The notes beneath the pieces were generated by a model. That model was not told where the DNA came from, searched no databases, and saw only the letters and a program-made list of their open reading frames with translations. A DNA stretch of 64,000 bases. Origin: Tissierella creatinini. Its GTDB lineage: Bacteria; Bacillota; Clostridia; Tissierellales; Tissierellaceae. Below are positions 42,349-51,845 of this stretch, piece after piece (within the stretch, counting starts at the first letter, position 1; every line of letters begins with the position of its first letter). The stretch spans positions 1 through 64,000 of the forward strand of contig SUSS01000002.1 in NCBI GenBank assembly GCA_005046945.1. Reading direction: 5' to 3'. The translations under genes were made by a program, and so were the position numbers.

Positions 42349-43266
42349 ATGGACCAGCTATTAAATAAAATAATTGAAGAAAATAGATATTTAACTGAAT
42401 TAGGCAAGGTGGCCGATTATATACCGGCATTAAGCAAAGCTAATGCTAATGATATAGGTCTTTGTTTTATAGATAAAGAAGATAATATACATAAAAGTGG
42501 GTGCCATAATTCAAAATTTACGATTCAAAGTATATCCAAGGTATTGACTTTAATTTTAGCTATAATGGACAACGGAATTGATAAGGTCTTGGATAAAGTT
42601 GGATTGGAAGGTACGGATGAACCATTTAACTCATTTGTTAAATTGGATTTGCCTAATATTAAAAAACCTGCAAATCCTTTAATCAATTCAGGTGCCATTG
42701 TAGTAACATCACTTATAAAGGGTGATGATTTTATACGATTCCAAAGGATAATCGATTTGGCTAAATTTATTACCAATAATAATGAAATTGGATTTAATGA
42801 AGATGTATATAATTCTGAAAAAGCAACAGGAAGTAGAAATAGAGCTATGGCTTATTTAATGAGTAACAAAGGTATTATTGATGGAGACGTGGAAGGAATT
42901 TTGGACACATATTTCAAACAATGCTCTATAGAAATGGATGTAGTTGATTTGGCTCGAATAGGTAAGTTCATTTCAGGAGGATGCAAAGGACTTCAAGTTC
43001 CAACAATAAATAATAATGAGCTAACTATATTATTAAAGGGTATACTATTAGCATGTGGTATGTACGATTCCAGCAGCAGGTATGCAATAGAAGTGGGAAT
43101 TCCTACTAAGTCTGGGGTAAGTGGAGGTCTTATGGGAGTAGTTCCTGCTAATAGGGGAATAGGTATTTATAGCCCATCTCTAGATACCCATGGCAACTCT
43201 ATGGCAGGCCTTGGAATAATAAAAGCCTTATCTAGAAAATTAAATTTAAGCATATTTAATTGTTAA
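42349..43266 (+). CDS. glsA: Glutaminase A
   Basis: Hydrolyses glutamine to glutamate and ammonia; serine-dependent beta-lactamase-like fold, 305 residues, the normal length. Motifs: FTIQSISKV with the Ser-x-x-Lys pair, NPLINSGAIV, RNRAMAYLM, ACGMYDSSSRYA and PTKSGVSGGLMGVVP. GGAGGAA precedes ATG 42349. It lies divergently beside an IclR regulator and close to an amino-acid importer, which suits nitrogen supply from amides. Confidence 0.96.
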   Translation: MDQLLNKIIEENRYLTELGKVADYIPALSKANANDIGLCFIDKEDNIHKSGCHNSKFTIQSISKVLTLILAIMDNGIDKVLDKVGLEGTDEPFNSFVKLDLPNIKKPANPLINSGAIVVTSLIKGDDFIRFQRIIDLAKFITNNNEIGFNEDVYNSEKATGSRNRAMAYLMSNKGIIDGDVEGILDTYFKQCSIEMDVVDLARIGKFISGGCKGLQVPTINNNELTILLKGILLACGMYDSSSRYAIEVGIPTKSGVSGGLMGVVPANRGIGIYSPSLDTHGNSMAGLGIIKALSRKLNLSIFNC

Positions 43267-43306
43267 GGCAAATGAATTTCGGGAGTGTATAGGAGAGTGT
43301 ATAACA

Positions 43307-43600
43307 TTGAATAGATATAATGAACTAATTAATAAGCAAAGAAGCTTTTTCCAAACAGGTACTAGAGCCTACAGTTCTGACAAATATCACTTGGAAAAAT
43401 TCCATTATGGAGGATGAGATGTTTGGACCTATTGGAGGAGTAGGCTCCAGTGGAATGGGAGCTTATCATGGGAAACATAGTTTTGATATCTTTTTTAATA
43501 AAAAAAAAGTATTCTTAAGCAGTCTACTATGTTTGATTTACCACTGCGCTATCCAAACTTTAAGAATGGACTTAAATTCATTAGGATGTTTTTAAAATAA
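43307..43600 (+). pseudogene. Aldehyde dehydrogenase relic with deletions and frameshifts
   Basis: TTG 43307, behind AGGAGAG, opens LNRYNELINKQRSFFQTG, as in the relic at 22005. The frame then changes and jumps to EPTVLTNITWKNSIMEDEMF, then GPI joins GGVGSSGMGAYHGKHSFD, skipping the region between FGPI and the PFGGxGxSG motif. A one-base loss near 43519 puts the tail (DLPLRYPNFKNGL, MFLK) in another frame. The active-site Cys region is missing, so no enzyme can be made. Confidence 0.88.
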
Positions 43601-43675
43601 TAGAAAGCATGTATAAGCAAAAAACTTACTTAAAGCTCTAAAGAATACTTGGTCCTTTTTCCCAAATATGATATA

Positions 43676-43800
43676 TTTAAAGTATGGAAGATGAGATTTT
43701 TTGGGCCTATTCTACCTATTATGGAATATGATCATCTTTCTCAGGTTATTGAGGTAATTCGAAAATACCTAAAACCCTTAGCCCTTTATTTATTTTTATC
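43676..43800 (+). pseudogene. Internal fragment of another aldehyde dehydrogenase copy
   Basis: MEDEIF, one extra T, then GPILPIMEYDHLSQVIEVI and KPLALYLF, the part just missing from the relic at 43307. It runs into the ribosome binding site of the kinase gene, so an open frame from 43649 fuses it artificially to that gene. Confidence 0.8.
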
Positions 43801-43817
43801 AGGAGGTCTAATTGCTA

Positions 43818-44644
43818 TGAAATTTGATATTGAATTAGTAGGAAAGATAGGATCAATGGCTTTGATTCGTAAGGCTGAACATGATATTGATTATAATGTT
43901 TTTAGTCGTGTTGGTAGGGAACTACGTCCCGGAATGATCTGGGTCAGTTCTGGAGCAGTTGAAATTGGACGTTTAGATTATATTAAACGAACAGGTTGCG
44001 AGTTAACAGGTCCTAAAAGTGCAATAATGACTGATTATTCGGCTCAGGGACAAGCAATATTGATGGAGGAGTATAGGCGTTATATTCCATCAAAATACTC
44101 TGTTCGACAACTATTAGTGGAACATACGCATTTTAATGATTCTGAAAAAAGAAAGTATATTTATGAATTATTATTGCGTTGTCCAAAGCAAAACGCTATA
44201 CCTATTGTTAATTATAATGATACCGTTAGTTTTGAAGAAAACAGACGTTGGGAATTAGAACAACTACGTAGCAAAGGTCAAAAAGGAGTTGTGGAATGTA
44301 TCGATAATGATGAGACAGCTTCAGTAATTTCTACCTTAGTACATCCAAAGTATTTACTTATACTTACTTCTGTCAACGGAATTTACATGGATCCAAATGA
44401 TCCATCCACATTAGTTGAAAGAGTAGAAGGAAAAAATGCAGACGAAGTTATTGCTCACGTAGATGAATTGCAAGACCATTGTTTCGGTGCAAGTCGTTCC
44501 GGTGCCGGAGGTGCTAAAACTAAGCTGGAATTTATCAAGGAACCAATTAGGCAAGGAACAACAGTTATGATTGCAAATTCAAGATACCGAATTTCAGATG
44601 TTCTTTCAGGAAACTGCCCACGAACGATTTTTCAAACCAGATAA
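43818..44644 (+). CDS. Glutamate-5-kinase-like amino-acid kinase
   Basis: About 275 residues of the amino-acid-kinase family. Landmarks like those of glutamate 5-kinase: VGKIGS near the start, WVSSGAVEIGR, PIVNYNDTVSFEE, CIDNDETASVISTLV, LLILTSVNGIYMDPND and GAGGAKTKLEF. There is no C-terminal PUA domain, and no proA beside it, so ordinary proline synthesis is doubtful. AGGAGGT ends 11 bases before ATG 43818. A further upstream frame belongs to a relic. Sixty-seven bases separate it from a radical SAM gene, with which it may form a pathway of unknown product. Confidence 0.8.
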
Positions 44645-44711
44645 AGAATTGACCAAGTTTATTTCTATAGTTGCATATAGAGAAAGAGTGGCAAATGCAG
44701 AGGAGGATATA

Positions 44712-45836
44712 ATGAAGATTTCTAAAAACGATGCATTGATATGGTTTGATTTTTTTTCAGAATTGACTGAGGAAGAGGAAATTAGCGTTAAACATGAAGA
44801 AATTATTTACGCGACCTTTGCGCAAATTGAGGCAGCGATTGATTATAGAAATGAGAAGTTAATGTCTGAAATTAAAGGTCTAAAAACCTTGGAGAATAGA
44901 ACTTTTTTCGTGGGAAATGAAAATAAGTTCCCAAAAGGATGTCGTTCTTGTCTCTTGGGTACCGGCTTAGGTGCCATTAGGAAAACTAACAGATGCAACT
45001 TAGACTGTAAGTTTTGTTATAATTATGGTCAACTTGAAGGTATTCCTCCAATTGGAGAGGGTATGTGGGAAATTGGGGGCACTAAATTTTATGAGAAGGA
45101 TATAGATCTCCTTCTCTCAATTCACCAGAAACCAACAGGCATTGCCTACGTATATTTAGAGCCATTCATGGAAATTGAAAAATACTATACATTTATTAAA
45201 AAATTTAGTGATGCTGGGATTTATCAACACCTATATACTAATGGAACATTGGCTACTGAAGATAAATTGAAAGCATTAGGTGAAGCAGGTCTTAATGAGA
45301 TACGATTCAACTTGGGTGCTTCTAAGTGTTCAGATAAGGTTATTGAAAACATTAGAATAGCCAAGAAGCATATTAAAAATGTAGGAGTTGAAACTCCTAT
45401 GACTCCTGACTTTTTCCAAACATTTTTTAAGAAAAAGAAAGCAATCCTAGATACAAAACTAGATTTTATAAATTGTGCAGAATTACATTTAAATGAAAAT
45501 AACATTGGCAATTATTATGGAGAAAATATGTATATCTCCAGACTTGGTTATATATCTCCGATTTGGAGCAGGGAATTAACTCTGAAATTCATGAAAATGG
45601 CGGATGAAGAAAACTGGGACTTAGTAGTTCATGATTGCTCAAATAATACAAAATTTGCTAGAGATTTAAATTTGAGCAGCAAAGAGGGTCAGTGGTTTGG
45701 CGCTAGCAATTATGCCTGTGAGTTTTCTAGGATTCCATTCGAAGTATTTATACCTATATTAAATGATGAAAATTTCAATTTTTTAAGTGAAGAAGAATTA
45801 CCTGAAGGCTATAAACCGCTTATGGTTAGTTATTGA
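44712..45836 (+). CDS. Radical SAM protein, unidentified family
   Basis: About 374 residues. The [4Fe-4S] motif is CNLDCKFC (Cys95, 99, 102) and is preceded by CRSC (Cys77, Cys80) inside GCRSCLLGTGLG, which may hold more metal. YTNGTLAT and EIRFNLGAS are the usual barrel strands. An N-terminal region of 70 residues is helical. ATG 44712 is taken because GAGGAGG precedes it; the frame extends back to 44571 inside the kinase gene. No family name is certain. Substrate unknown; position next to an amino-acid kinase suggests a phosphorylated or carboxylated small molecule. Confidence 0.8.
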   Translation: MKISKNDALIWFDFFSELTEEEEISVKHEEIIYATFAQIEAAIDYRNEKLMSEIKGLKTLENRTFFVGNENKFPKGCRSCLLGTGLGAIRKTNRCNLDCKFCYNYGQLEGIPPIGEGMWEIGGTKFYEKDIDLLLSIHQKPTGIAYVYLEPFMEIEKYYTFIKKFSDAGIYQHLYTNGTLATEDKLKALGEAGLNEIRFNLGASKCSDKVIENIRIAKKHIKNVGVETPMTPDFFQTFFKKKKAILDTKLDFINCAELHLNENNIGNYYGENMYISRLGYISPIWSRELTLKFMKMADEENWDLVVHDCSNNTKFARDLNLSSKEGQWFGASNYACEFSRIPFEVFIPILNDENFNFLSEEELPEGYKPLMVSY

Positions 45837-45860
45837 AGATAATAAATTGATAACAGGATT

Positions 45861-45907
45861 AAAAACTCAATGTATAGATGAGAATTCATCTTATACATTG
45901 AGTTTTT
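45861..45907. terminator. Bidirectional terminator
   Basis: Perfect 16-bp stem AAAAACTCAATGTATA (45861-45876) / TATACATTGAGTTTTT (45892-45907) between the converging radical SAM and MetY genes. Confidence 0.92.
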
Positions 45908-45909
45908 TA

Positions 45910-47217
45910 TTATTTTACAGCCTTAAATGCTTCAGCTAAATCTTCAATTATATCATCAATATTCTCTGTGCCGATTGATAAACGCACTGTATTTCGCTTA
46001 ATACCGCAAGCTGAAAGTTCCTCTTCTGTCATTTGTGAGTGTGTAGTTGAAGCTGGATGAATAACTAAGGATTTAACATCTGCAACATTTGCTAGCAATG
46101 AAAATAGTTCTAATTCATCTATGAAATCTTTAGCTTTTTGTTCATTACCTTTGATATCAAATGTAAATATGGAACCACCATCATTAGGGTAATATTTTTT
46201 GTACAAAGCTTGTTGTTCAGGATGCTCAGATACTGAAGGGTGATTAACTTTTTCAACTTGGGGATGATTTTTTAAATAATTAACTACTTTTAATGTATTT
46301 TCCACATGACGCTCTACTCTTAGGGATAGGGTTTCTAGTCCTTGAAGGAAGAAGAAAGCATGGAATGGTGATAAAGTAGCCCCGGTATCACGTAATAATA
46401 AAGCACGAATCTTTGTAACGAAAGCAGCTGGACCTACATCTTTTGTGAAGCTAACTCCATGGTAGCTTTGGTTTGGCTCTACAAGATCAGGGAATCTACC
46501 TGAAGCTTCCCAGTCAAATTTTCCTCCGTCTACTATAATACCACCAATACTTGTTCCGTGACCACCAATAAATTTAGTAGCAGAATGAACAACAATATCA
46601 GCTCCATATTCGATAGGCCTTACTAGGTATGGAGTGGAGAATGTGCTATCTACAATTAGGGGAATTTTGTGTGAATGTGCAATATTTGCCAGTTTCTCAA
46701 TATCTACAACCTCTGAGTTAGGATTGCCAAGAGTTTCAATATATAGTAATTTGGTATTATCCTTTATTGCTCTATTTACTTCTTCATAATTGAATGGATC
46801 TACAAATGTGGTATGAATGCCAAATTCTTTTACAGTATTTTTTAATAAGTTGTATGTTCCTCCATATATATTTTTAGCTGCTACTACATGGTCCCCTTGG
46901 TGTGCAATATTTAAAATGGTGTAAGTAATTGCTGCTGACCCTGAAGCTACAGCTAGGGCCGCCACACCACCTTCAAGGGAAGCCATTCTTTCTTCAAATA
47001 CTCCTTCGGTTGGATTAGTAAGCCTACCATATATATTACCGGAATCTGCTAGGGCAAATCTTGCTGCTGCATGGTCGGAATTACGGAAAACATAGGATGT
47101 AGTTTGATATATTGGGACTGCTCTTGCATCTGTAACAGGATCTGCTTGTTCTTGTCCTACATGTAATTGTAAAGTTTCAAATTTAAAATCTCTTTCTTTT
47201 CTAGTTTTTTTACTCAA
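45910..47217 (-). CDS. metY: O-acetylhomoserine sulfhydrylase (MetY type)
   Basis: PLP enzyme of 435 residues, the usual length of O-acetyl-L-homoserine sulfhydrylases, which join sulfide to O-acetylhomoserine to give homocysteine. Motifs: FETLQLHVGQEQAD, YGRLTNPT, ASGSAAITY and the PLP lysine in HSATKFIGGHGTSIGG; C-terminal SLVIHPASTTHSQM. Start is TTG 47217, seven bases after AGGAGG. It is divergent from a LysR gene that probably controls it, and its product feeds the methyltransferase at 48.4 kb. Confidence 0.93.
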   Translation of the reverse strand: MSKKTRKERDFKFETLQLHVGQEQADPVTDARAVPIYQTTSYVFRNSDHAAARFALADSGNIYGRLTNPTEGVFEERMASLEGGVAALAVASGSAAITYTILNIAHQGDHVVAAKNIYGGTYNLLKNTVKEFGIHTTFVDPFNYEEVNRAIKDNTKLLYIETLGNPNSEVVDIEKLANIAHSHKIPLIVDSTFSTPYLVRPIEYGADIVVHSATKFIGGHGTSIGGIIVDGGKFDWEASGRFPDLVEPNQSYHGVSFTKDVGPAAFVTKIRALLLRDTGATLSPFHAFFFLQGLETLSLRVERHVENTLKVVNYLKNHPQVEKVNHPSVSEHPEQQALYKKYYPNDGGSIFTFDIKGNEQKAKDFIDELELFSLLANVADVKSLVIHPASTTHSQMTEEELSACGIKRNTVRLSIGTENIDDIIEDLAEAFKAVK

Positions 47218-47288
47218 TTTTTATTCCTCCTATTTTATATGAGCTTTTTTCAAGTTAAATTTAGTTTCATTTGTATTTGATATTAATG

Positions 47289-47318
47289 ATTATATCTGTG
47301 TGAATAAAAAAGTGTTAA
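47289..47318 (-). promoter_or_regulatory. metY promoter
   Basis: Minus strand: TTAACA (47318-47313), 18-base spacer, TATAAT (47294-47289). Confidence 0.6.
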
Positions 47319-47329
47319 TACTAGAAAAC

Positions 47330-47358
47330 TTGAACTGGTTATAGATTTTGCCTATAAT
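47330..47358 (+). promoter_or_regulatory. Promoter of the LysR gene
   Basis: TTGAAC (47330-47335), 17-base spacer, TATAAT (47353-47358). The two promoters diverge with about 12 bases between their -35 boxes, room for one shared LysR site. Confidence 0.7.
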
Positions 47359-47395
47359 AATATTAAAACTCGTTTTATGATTAGGAGTGAAATAT

Positions 47396-48304
47396 ATGAC
47401 ATTTCAACAGCTACTTTATGCAATAACTGTAGCAAATAACAAATCGATGAATAAAGCAGCAGAGGAATTGTTTATTACTCAACCAAGCTTATCTAGTGCA
47501 ATTAAAGAACTAGAAGAAGAAATTGGGATTGAGTTGTTTTTGCGTTCCAATAGAGGGGTTGTTATCACTCCTGAAGGAGAGGAATTTTTAGCTTATGCAA
47601 GACAAATGATTGATGTATATAGCTTAATTGAAGACAAATATATAGAAAAAAAGGGGCTTAAGAAGAAGTTTAGCGTATCTATGCAGCACTACACATTTGC
47701 TGTTGAAGCATTTATTAATGTGGCAAGAGATTATGGTATGGAGGATTATGAGTTTGCTGTCCATGAGACAAAAACATTTGAGGTTATTGAAAATGTTAAA
47801 AAACAAAGAAGTGAAATAGGGGTATTGTATTTAAATGATTTTAACCAAAAGGCACTCAATAAGGTTTTTCGTGAAAACCAAGTTGAATTTATAGAATTAT
47901 TTGATTGTGGTATTTATGTTTATCTAGCAAAAAATAACCTACTTGCAAATAAGGAAATAATTGACTTTGAAGATTTAAAAGAGTATCCTTGTCTTTCTTT
48001 TGACCAAGGCAACTTTAATTCATTTTATTTTGCAGAGGAAGTTTTTTCTATTTATGACTACAAGAAAATTATTAAAGCAAATGACAGGGCCACCCTTCTT
48101 AATTTAATGGTAGGCTTAAATGCTTATACCCTATGCTCAGGCATTATTTGTGAGGAACTAAATGGTGATGGATATGCTGCAATCCCACTTAATACAAAAG
48201 ATACAATGACAATAGGTTATATAAAGAAAAAGAACATGCCCCTAAGTAAACTAGGCAAAAAATATGTTGAAGAGCTTAAGAAATATGAAAATAGGGTTTT
48301 ATAA
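47396..48304 (+). CDS. LysR-family regulator of methionine genes (predicted)
   Basis: About 302 residues. N-terminal winged helix: MTFQQLLYAITVANNKSMNKAA is split over two helices, with TQPSLSSAIKELEEEIGIELF as the recognition region. The rest is the two-lobed effector domain. ATG 47396 lies behind AGGAG; a GTG at 47387 overlaps it. The divergent arrangement with metY and the methyltransferase gene downstream suggest control of sulfur amino-acid genes, possibly sensing O-acetylhomoserine or O-acetylserine; this is inference. Its TAA stop overlaps the left end of a repeat fragment. Confidence 0.88.
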   Translation: MTFQQLLYAITVANNKSMNKAAEELFITQPSLSSAIKELEEEIGIELFLRSNRGVVITPEGEEFLAYARQMIDVYSLIEDKYIEKKGLKKKFSVSMQHYTFAVEAFINVARDYGMEDYEFAVHETKTFEVIENVKKQRSEIGVLYLNDFNQKALNKVFRENQVEFIELFDCGIYVYLAKNNLLANKEIIDFEDLKEYPCLSFDQGNFNSFYFAEEVFSIYDYKKIIKANDRATLLNLMVGLNAYTLCSGIICEELNGDGYAAIPLNTKDTMTIGYIKKKNMPLSKLGKKYVEELKKYENRVL

Positions 48305-48336
48305 CGAGGTAATATATCCCCGCTTCTGTAAGTGGC
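48303..48336 (+). repeat. AACGAGG-type element fragment (left end)
   Basis: AACGAGGTAATATATCCCCG followed by CTTCTGTAAGTGGC resembles the first 40 bases of copy C. The rest is absent. The LysR stop codon is formed across its left edge, as for copy E. Nothing else is seen up to 48436. Confidence 0.6.
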
Positions 48337-48448
48337 CGCTTTTCTTAACCTTCTTTTTCTTTTGTTGCACTTATTTACTTTTCGTGTTAGTCTTATTTAA
48401 AGAAATTTTGATAGATTATGTGTTGTAAATAAACATTTGGAGGGAATT

Positions 48449-50206
48449 ATGACTAAGAAAACTGATATTATTTTTCCACTTCTTTTCGATGGTGGTATGG
48501 GCACTTATTATCCTGAAGTGTCGAATAGATTATTGCCCGAATGTGAGATGGGAAATATTTTTGATAAAGATACAATTTTAAAAATTCATAGAGAATATAT
48601 AGATGCAGGAGCTAAGGCAATTAAGACTAATACATTCCATGCCAACACTATTTCACTTTCCAGTGATTTTGGAGTGGTAGAGAAGGTTATTGAATCAGGT
48701 ATTAAAATTGCCCAAGAAGCAGTAGGAGATAGGAATGTGCTAATATTTGGAGATATTGGTCAAATAGGTACAAGGGAAACTACTAGATTTGATGATTATA
48801 GGGAAATTGTAGATGTGTTTTTAAATAATGGTATTGTGGATTTTCTATTTGAGACCTATTCATCTATGGATTATCTAATAGAAATTGCCCAATATATTAA
48901 ATCTAAAGTTGAGGATTCCTTCATTATTGCATCCTTTGCCATTGGAGCAGATGGTCAGACTAGGCTTGGTGAATGGGGCGAAAATCTAATGAAGGAGGCA
49001 TCTAATTGTGGATTTATAGATGCTGTAGGATTTAATTGTGTATCAGGTCCACTTAGAATCAGAGAATATCTTGAGAGAATTGAGATTCCAAATTCTACAA
49101 TTTCAATTATGCCAAATGCCGGGTATCCGACGGTTATCAATGGCAGGACTTTTTATCCTAATAATAAGGAGTACTTTGCAAATGCAGTCTTGAAGATGTT
49201 GGACCTTGGTGCTGATATTATTGGTGGTTGCTGTGGAACAACCCCTGACTATATTAAGGAGATTGCAGATATTCTTCCGGAGTATGAACGAAAAGAGAGA
49301 GTGAATAAAGGTACTAAAAGCATAAAGCTTGAAACTCCATATAAAGAAAATCTATTTAGAAATAAATTAGAAAATGGTAAGAAACCTATAGCTGTAGAAT
49401 TCGATCCTCCACAGGATTTGAATATAGGTAAATATATGGAAAACGCAAAAAAACTGGAGCTAGCTGGAATTGATGCTATAACCATTGCTGACTGTCCTGT
49501 AGCCAGAGCTAGAATCGATGCAAGTTTAGTAGCCTATAAGCTTAAAAATGAATTGGGAATTGAACCTATTGTACATATGACCTGTAGGGATAGGAATATC
49601 AATGCAACAAAGGCTCTTCTACTAGGATTAAATGTGGAGAATATATTGAATATAATTGTAGTTACCGGAGATCCCATCCCGACAGCAGAAAAAAACGAAA
49701 TAAAATCCGTATTTCAATTTAATTCTGCAAAACTTGCAAACTTTGTAGACGAGCTTAACAAAGACTTATTTACAAATCCAATGAATATTGGTGCAGCCCT
49801 GAATGTAAATGCAAGAAACTTCAAAGCAGAACTCGAAATTGCTAAAAGGAAAGAAGAAGCGGGTGTCAATGTATTCTACACTCAACCGGTAATTTCAGAA
49901 GCGGCTGTTGAGAATATTAGGTTAGCTAAACAAGAGCTTAAAGCATATATTATGGGTGGAATCTTTCCAATTGTAAGCTATAGAAATGCAATGTTTATGG
50001 AATCTGAATTATCAGGAATTCATGTATCTCAAAATATTATAGACCTTTATAAGGATAAAGATAAAGAAGAGTGCAATAAACTGGCAGTAGATATAGCTTA
50101 TGATTTTGCTAAGAAAATTGAAAACTATGTGGATGGTTATTATATTATGACGCCATTTTCTAGAGTAGATTTAGTTTTAGGATTGATGGATAAACTTAAG
50201 CACTAA
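48449..50206 (+). CDS. Homocysteine methyltransferase / methylene-THF reductase fusion
   Basis: Bifunctional protein of about 585 residues. Residues 1-285 are a zinc-dependent homocysteine S-methyltransferase barrel: LLFDGGMGTYY, AIKTNTFHAN, zinc ligands in GFNCVSG and GGCCGTTPDYI. Residues 300-585 are a methylenetetrahydrofolate reductase barrel (VEFDPPQDLNIGKYM, ITIADCP, IVVTGDP, FYTQPVI). No cobalamin-binding domains are present, so methyl transfer needs another donor or protein, for example S-methylmethionine or a separate corrinoid protein. GGAGGG precedes ATG 48449. It completes a methionine unit with metY and the regulator. Confidence 0.9.
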   Translation: MTKKTDIIFPLLFDGGMGTYYPEVSNRLLPECEMGNIFDKDTILKIHREYIDAGAKAIKTNTFHANTISLSSDFGVVEKVIESGIKIAQEAVGDRNVLIFGDIGQIGTRETTRFDDYREIVDVFLNNGIVDFLFETYSSMDYLIEIAQYIKSKVEDSFIIASFAIGADGQTRLGEWGENLMKEASNCGFIDAVGFNCVSGPLRIREYLERIEIPNSTISIMPNAGYPTVINGRTFYPNNKEYFANAVLKMLDLGADIIGGCCGTTPDYIKEIADILPEYERKERVNKGTKSIKLETPYKENLFRNKLENGKKPIAVEFDPPQDLNIGKYMENAKKLELAGIDAITIADCPVARARIDASLVAYKLKNELGIEPIVHMTCRDRNINATKALLLGLNVENILNIIVVTGDPIPTAEKNEIKSVFQFNSAKLANFVDELNKDLFTNPMNIGAALNVNARNFKAELEIAKRKEEAGVNVFYTQPVISEAAVENIRLAKQELKAYIMGGIFPIVSYRNAMFMESELSGIHVSQNIIDLYKDKDKEECNKLAVDIAYDFAKKIENYVDGYYIMTPFSRVDLVLGLMDKLKH

Positions 50207-50213
50207 GATAAGG

Positions 50214-50249
50214 AAGGAGAGAAATCCCCACATGATTAATCCTCTCCTT
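50214..50249. terminator. Bidirectional terminator
   Basis: Stem AAGGAGAG (50214-50221) / CTCTCCTT (50242-50249) between converging genes. Confidence 0.75.
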
Positions 50250-50256
50250 TAATGGT

Positions 50257-51606
50257 TTATATTTTTTCCTTCTTAATATAATATCTAAAATAAATAATAA
50301 ATAATATAGATGTTACTATCCATGTAATGGGATAGCTCATAATAACCGTTTTAATACTTGGCCAAATAGGGACTGCAAATATGACCCAGGAAACACGAAG
50401 TACACATACACCTAGTCCGGTCATAATCATAGGGAGCAATGTATTTCCTAAACCACGTAAGGAACCTGTAAAAATTTCTATTGGAACAAAGGATGCATAA
50501 AAAGGAACAATAGAATAAATCATAAAGAGTCCAATATCTATTACAGATGGGTCTGTAGTAAAGAGCTTAAAGAGGTAGGGACCAGAAAAATACAAGAATA
50601 TAGATAATAAAATAGCAACCCCCATAGACATTATAAGGCAAGTTTTAACCCCAGCCTTTATTCTTTCCTTATTGCCGGCACCATAATTTTGTCCTACAAA
50701 GGTAGTTATGGATATACCAAAGGCCCCTAATATCATCCAAAAAATACCATCAATCTTTCCATAGGCTGTCCAGGCTGCAACGGTATCTGTTCCAAAACTA
50801 TTTATGGTGGATTGGATTACTACATTAGATGATGTGTACATCAATGATTGCATGCCTGCCGGTAATCCAATGTTTATAATCTTTTTAAGTAAGCCAGGGT
50901 GCAGATATATCTTTTTTAATTCTAATTTATAGGATTCATCTGTCTTGATTAATGCCTTGCAAACTAAAATAGCACTTACAGCTTGGGAGATAACTGTAGC
51001 TATGGCAACTCCAATAACATTCCAATGAAAACCTACAACAAACAATAAATCCAATACAATATTTATAACACAAGATACAATTAGAAAATACAAGGGTCTT
51101 TTGGAGTCCCCTATGGCTCTTAGAATACCTGACCCCATATTGTAAATTAGATTAGCTATCATTCCTAAAAAATATATTCTAATATATTGGAGAGAATAAG
51201 TTATAACATCCTCTGGAGTTCCCATCCATCTCAAGGCAAGGGGTGCACCAAAGAAACCTATGATCATAATTACAAAGCCGCCTAATATAGCCAGTCCAAT
51301 GGCAGTGTGTACAGAATCGCTAACCTTGCTTTCATTTTTTCCTCCAAAGAATTGAGATATGGTAACGGTTGCTCCTGAGGAAATCCCAATAAAGAAACCA
51401 ACCGATAAATTAATCAAGGTTCCTGTTGTCCCTCCTACAGCGGATAAGGCTTGTTTACCTACATATCTACCTACAACTATGGCATCTACCGTATTATAGA
51501 GCTGCTGAAAAAAGGTCCCCAATAAAAGTGGAAAGAAAAAGATCAAAAGTTGCTTCCATACTATACCTTCTGTAATACTATTTGTGTTTTTTTGACTATA
51601 CTCCAT
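50257..51606 (-). CDS. MATE-family multidrug exporter
   Basis: Membrane exporter of 449 residues with twelve helices in two similar halves. FFPLLLGTFFQQLYNTVDAIVVGRYVG is split between helix 1 and the first loop and is the classical MATE/DinF-like start; AVGGTTGTLINLSVGFFIGIS is the next. It would exchange cationic drugs or metabolites for sodium or protons. GGGAG precedes the ATG. Single gene on the minus strand; target unknown. Confidence 0.92.
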   Translation of the reverse strand: MEYSQKNTNSITEGIVWKQLLIFFFPLLLGTFFQQLYNTVDAIVVGRYVGKQALSAVGGTTGTLINLSVGFFIGISSGATVTISQFFGGKNESKVSDSVHTAIGLAILGGFVIMIIGFFGAPLALRWMGTPEDVITYSLQYIRIYFLGMIANLIYNMGSGILRAIGDSKRPLYFLIVSCVINIVLDLLFVVGFHWNVIGVAIATVISQAVSAILVCKALIKTDESYKLELKKIYLHPGLLKKIINIGLPAGMQSLMYTSSNVVIQSTINSFGTDTVAAWTAYGKIDGIFWMILGAFGISITTFVGQNYGAGNKERIKAGVKTCLIMSMGVAILLSIFLYFSGPYLFKLFTTDPSVIDIGLFMIYSIVPFYASFVPIEIFTGSLRGLGNTLLPMIMTGLGVCVLRVSWVIFAVPIWPSIKTVIMSYPITWIVTSILFIIYFRYYIKKEKI

Positions 51607-51687
51607 ATATATTTCTCCCGTTCAAATTATTGTTAAATTTAGCACATAGTATATCTTAATATATGAAGATTGAAATTTCAAGAGATA

Positions 51688-51716
51688 TTGACACCCAGGC
51701 TATTATGGCCTAGACT
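51688..51716 (+). promoter_or_regulatory. Candidate promoter of the ABC export operon
   Basis: Perfect TTGACA (51688-51693), 17-base spacer, TAGACT (51711-51716). About 120 bases lie between it and the adaptor gene. Confidence 0.45.
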
Positions 51717-51845
51717 TTTTTTATCATTCAAATTAAGCTGATTTTTAAAATAATTAAAGAACAATATTTGTATTTTCTAAGGTTGCTTATTTGATTATTA
51801 GGGGTATATATACTTGAAAAAAATAGTAATGTTTTGGGGGCTTTT

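Noticed and set aside
43649..43817. Open N-terminal extension of the kinase gene
   Set aside because: It encodes an aldehyde dehydrogenase fragment with a frameshift; AGGAGGT before ATG 43818 marks the true start.
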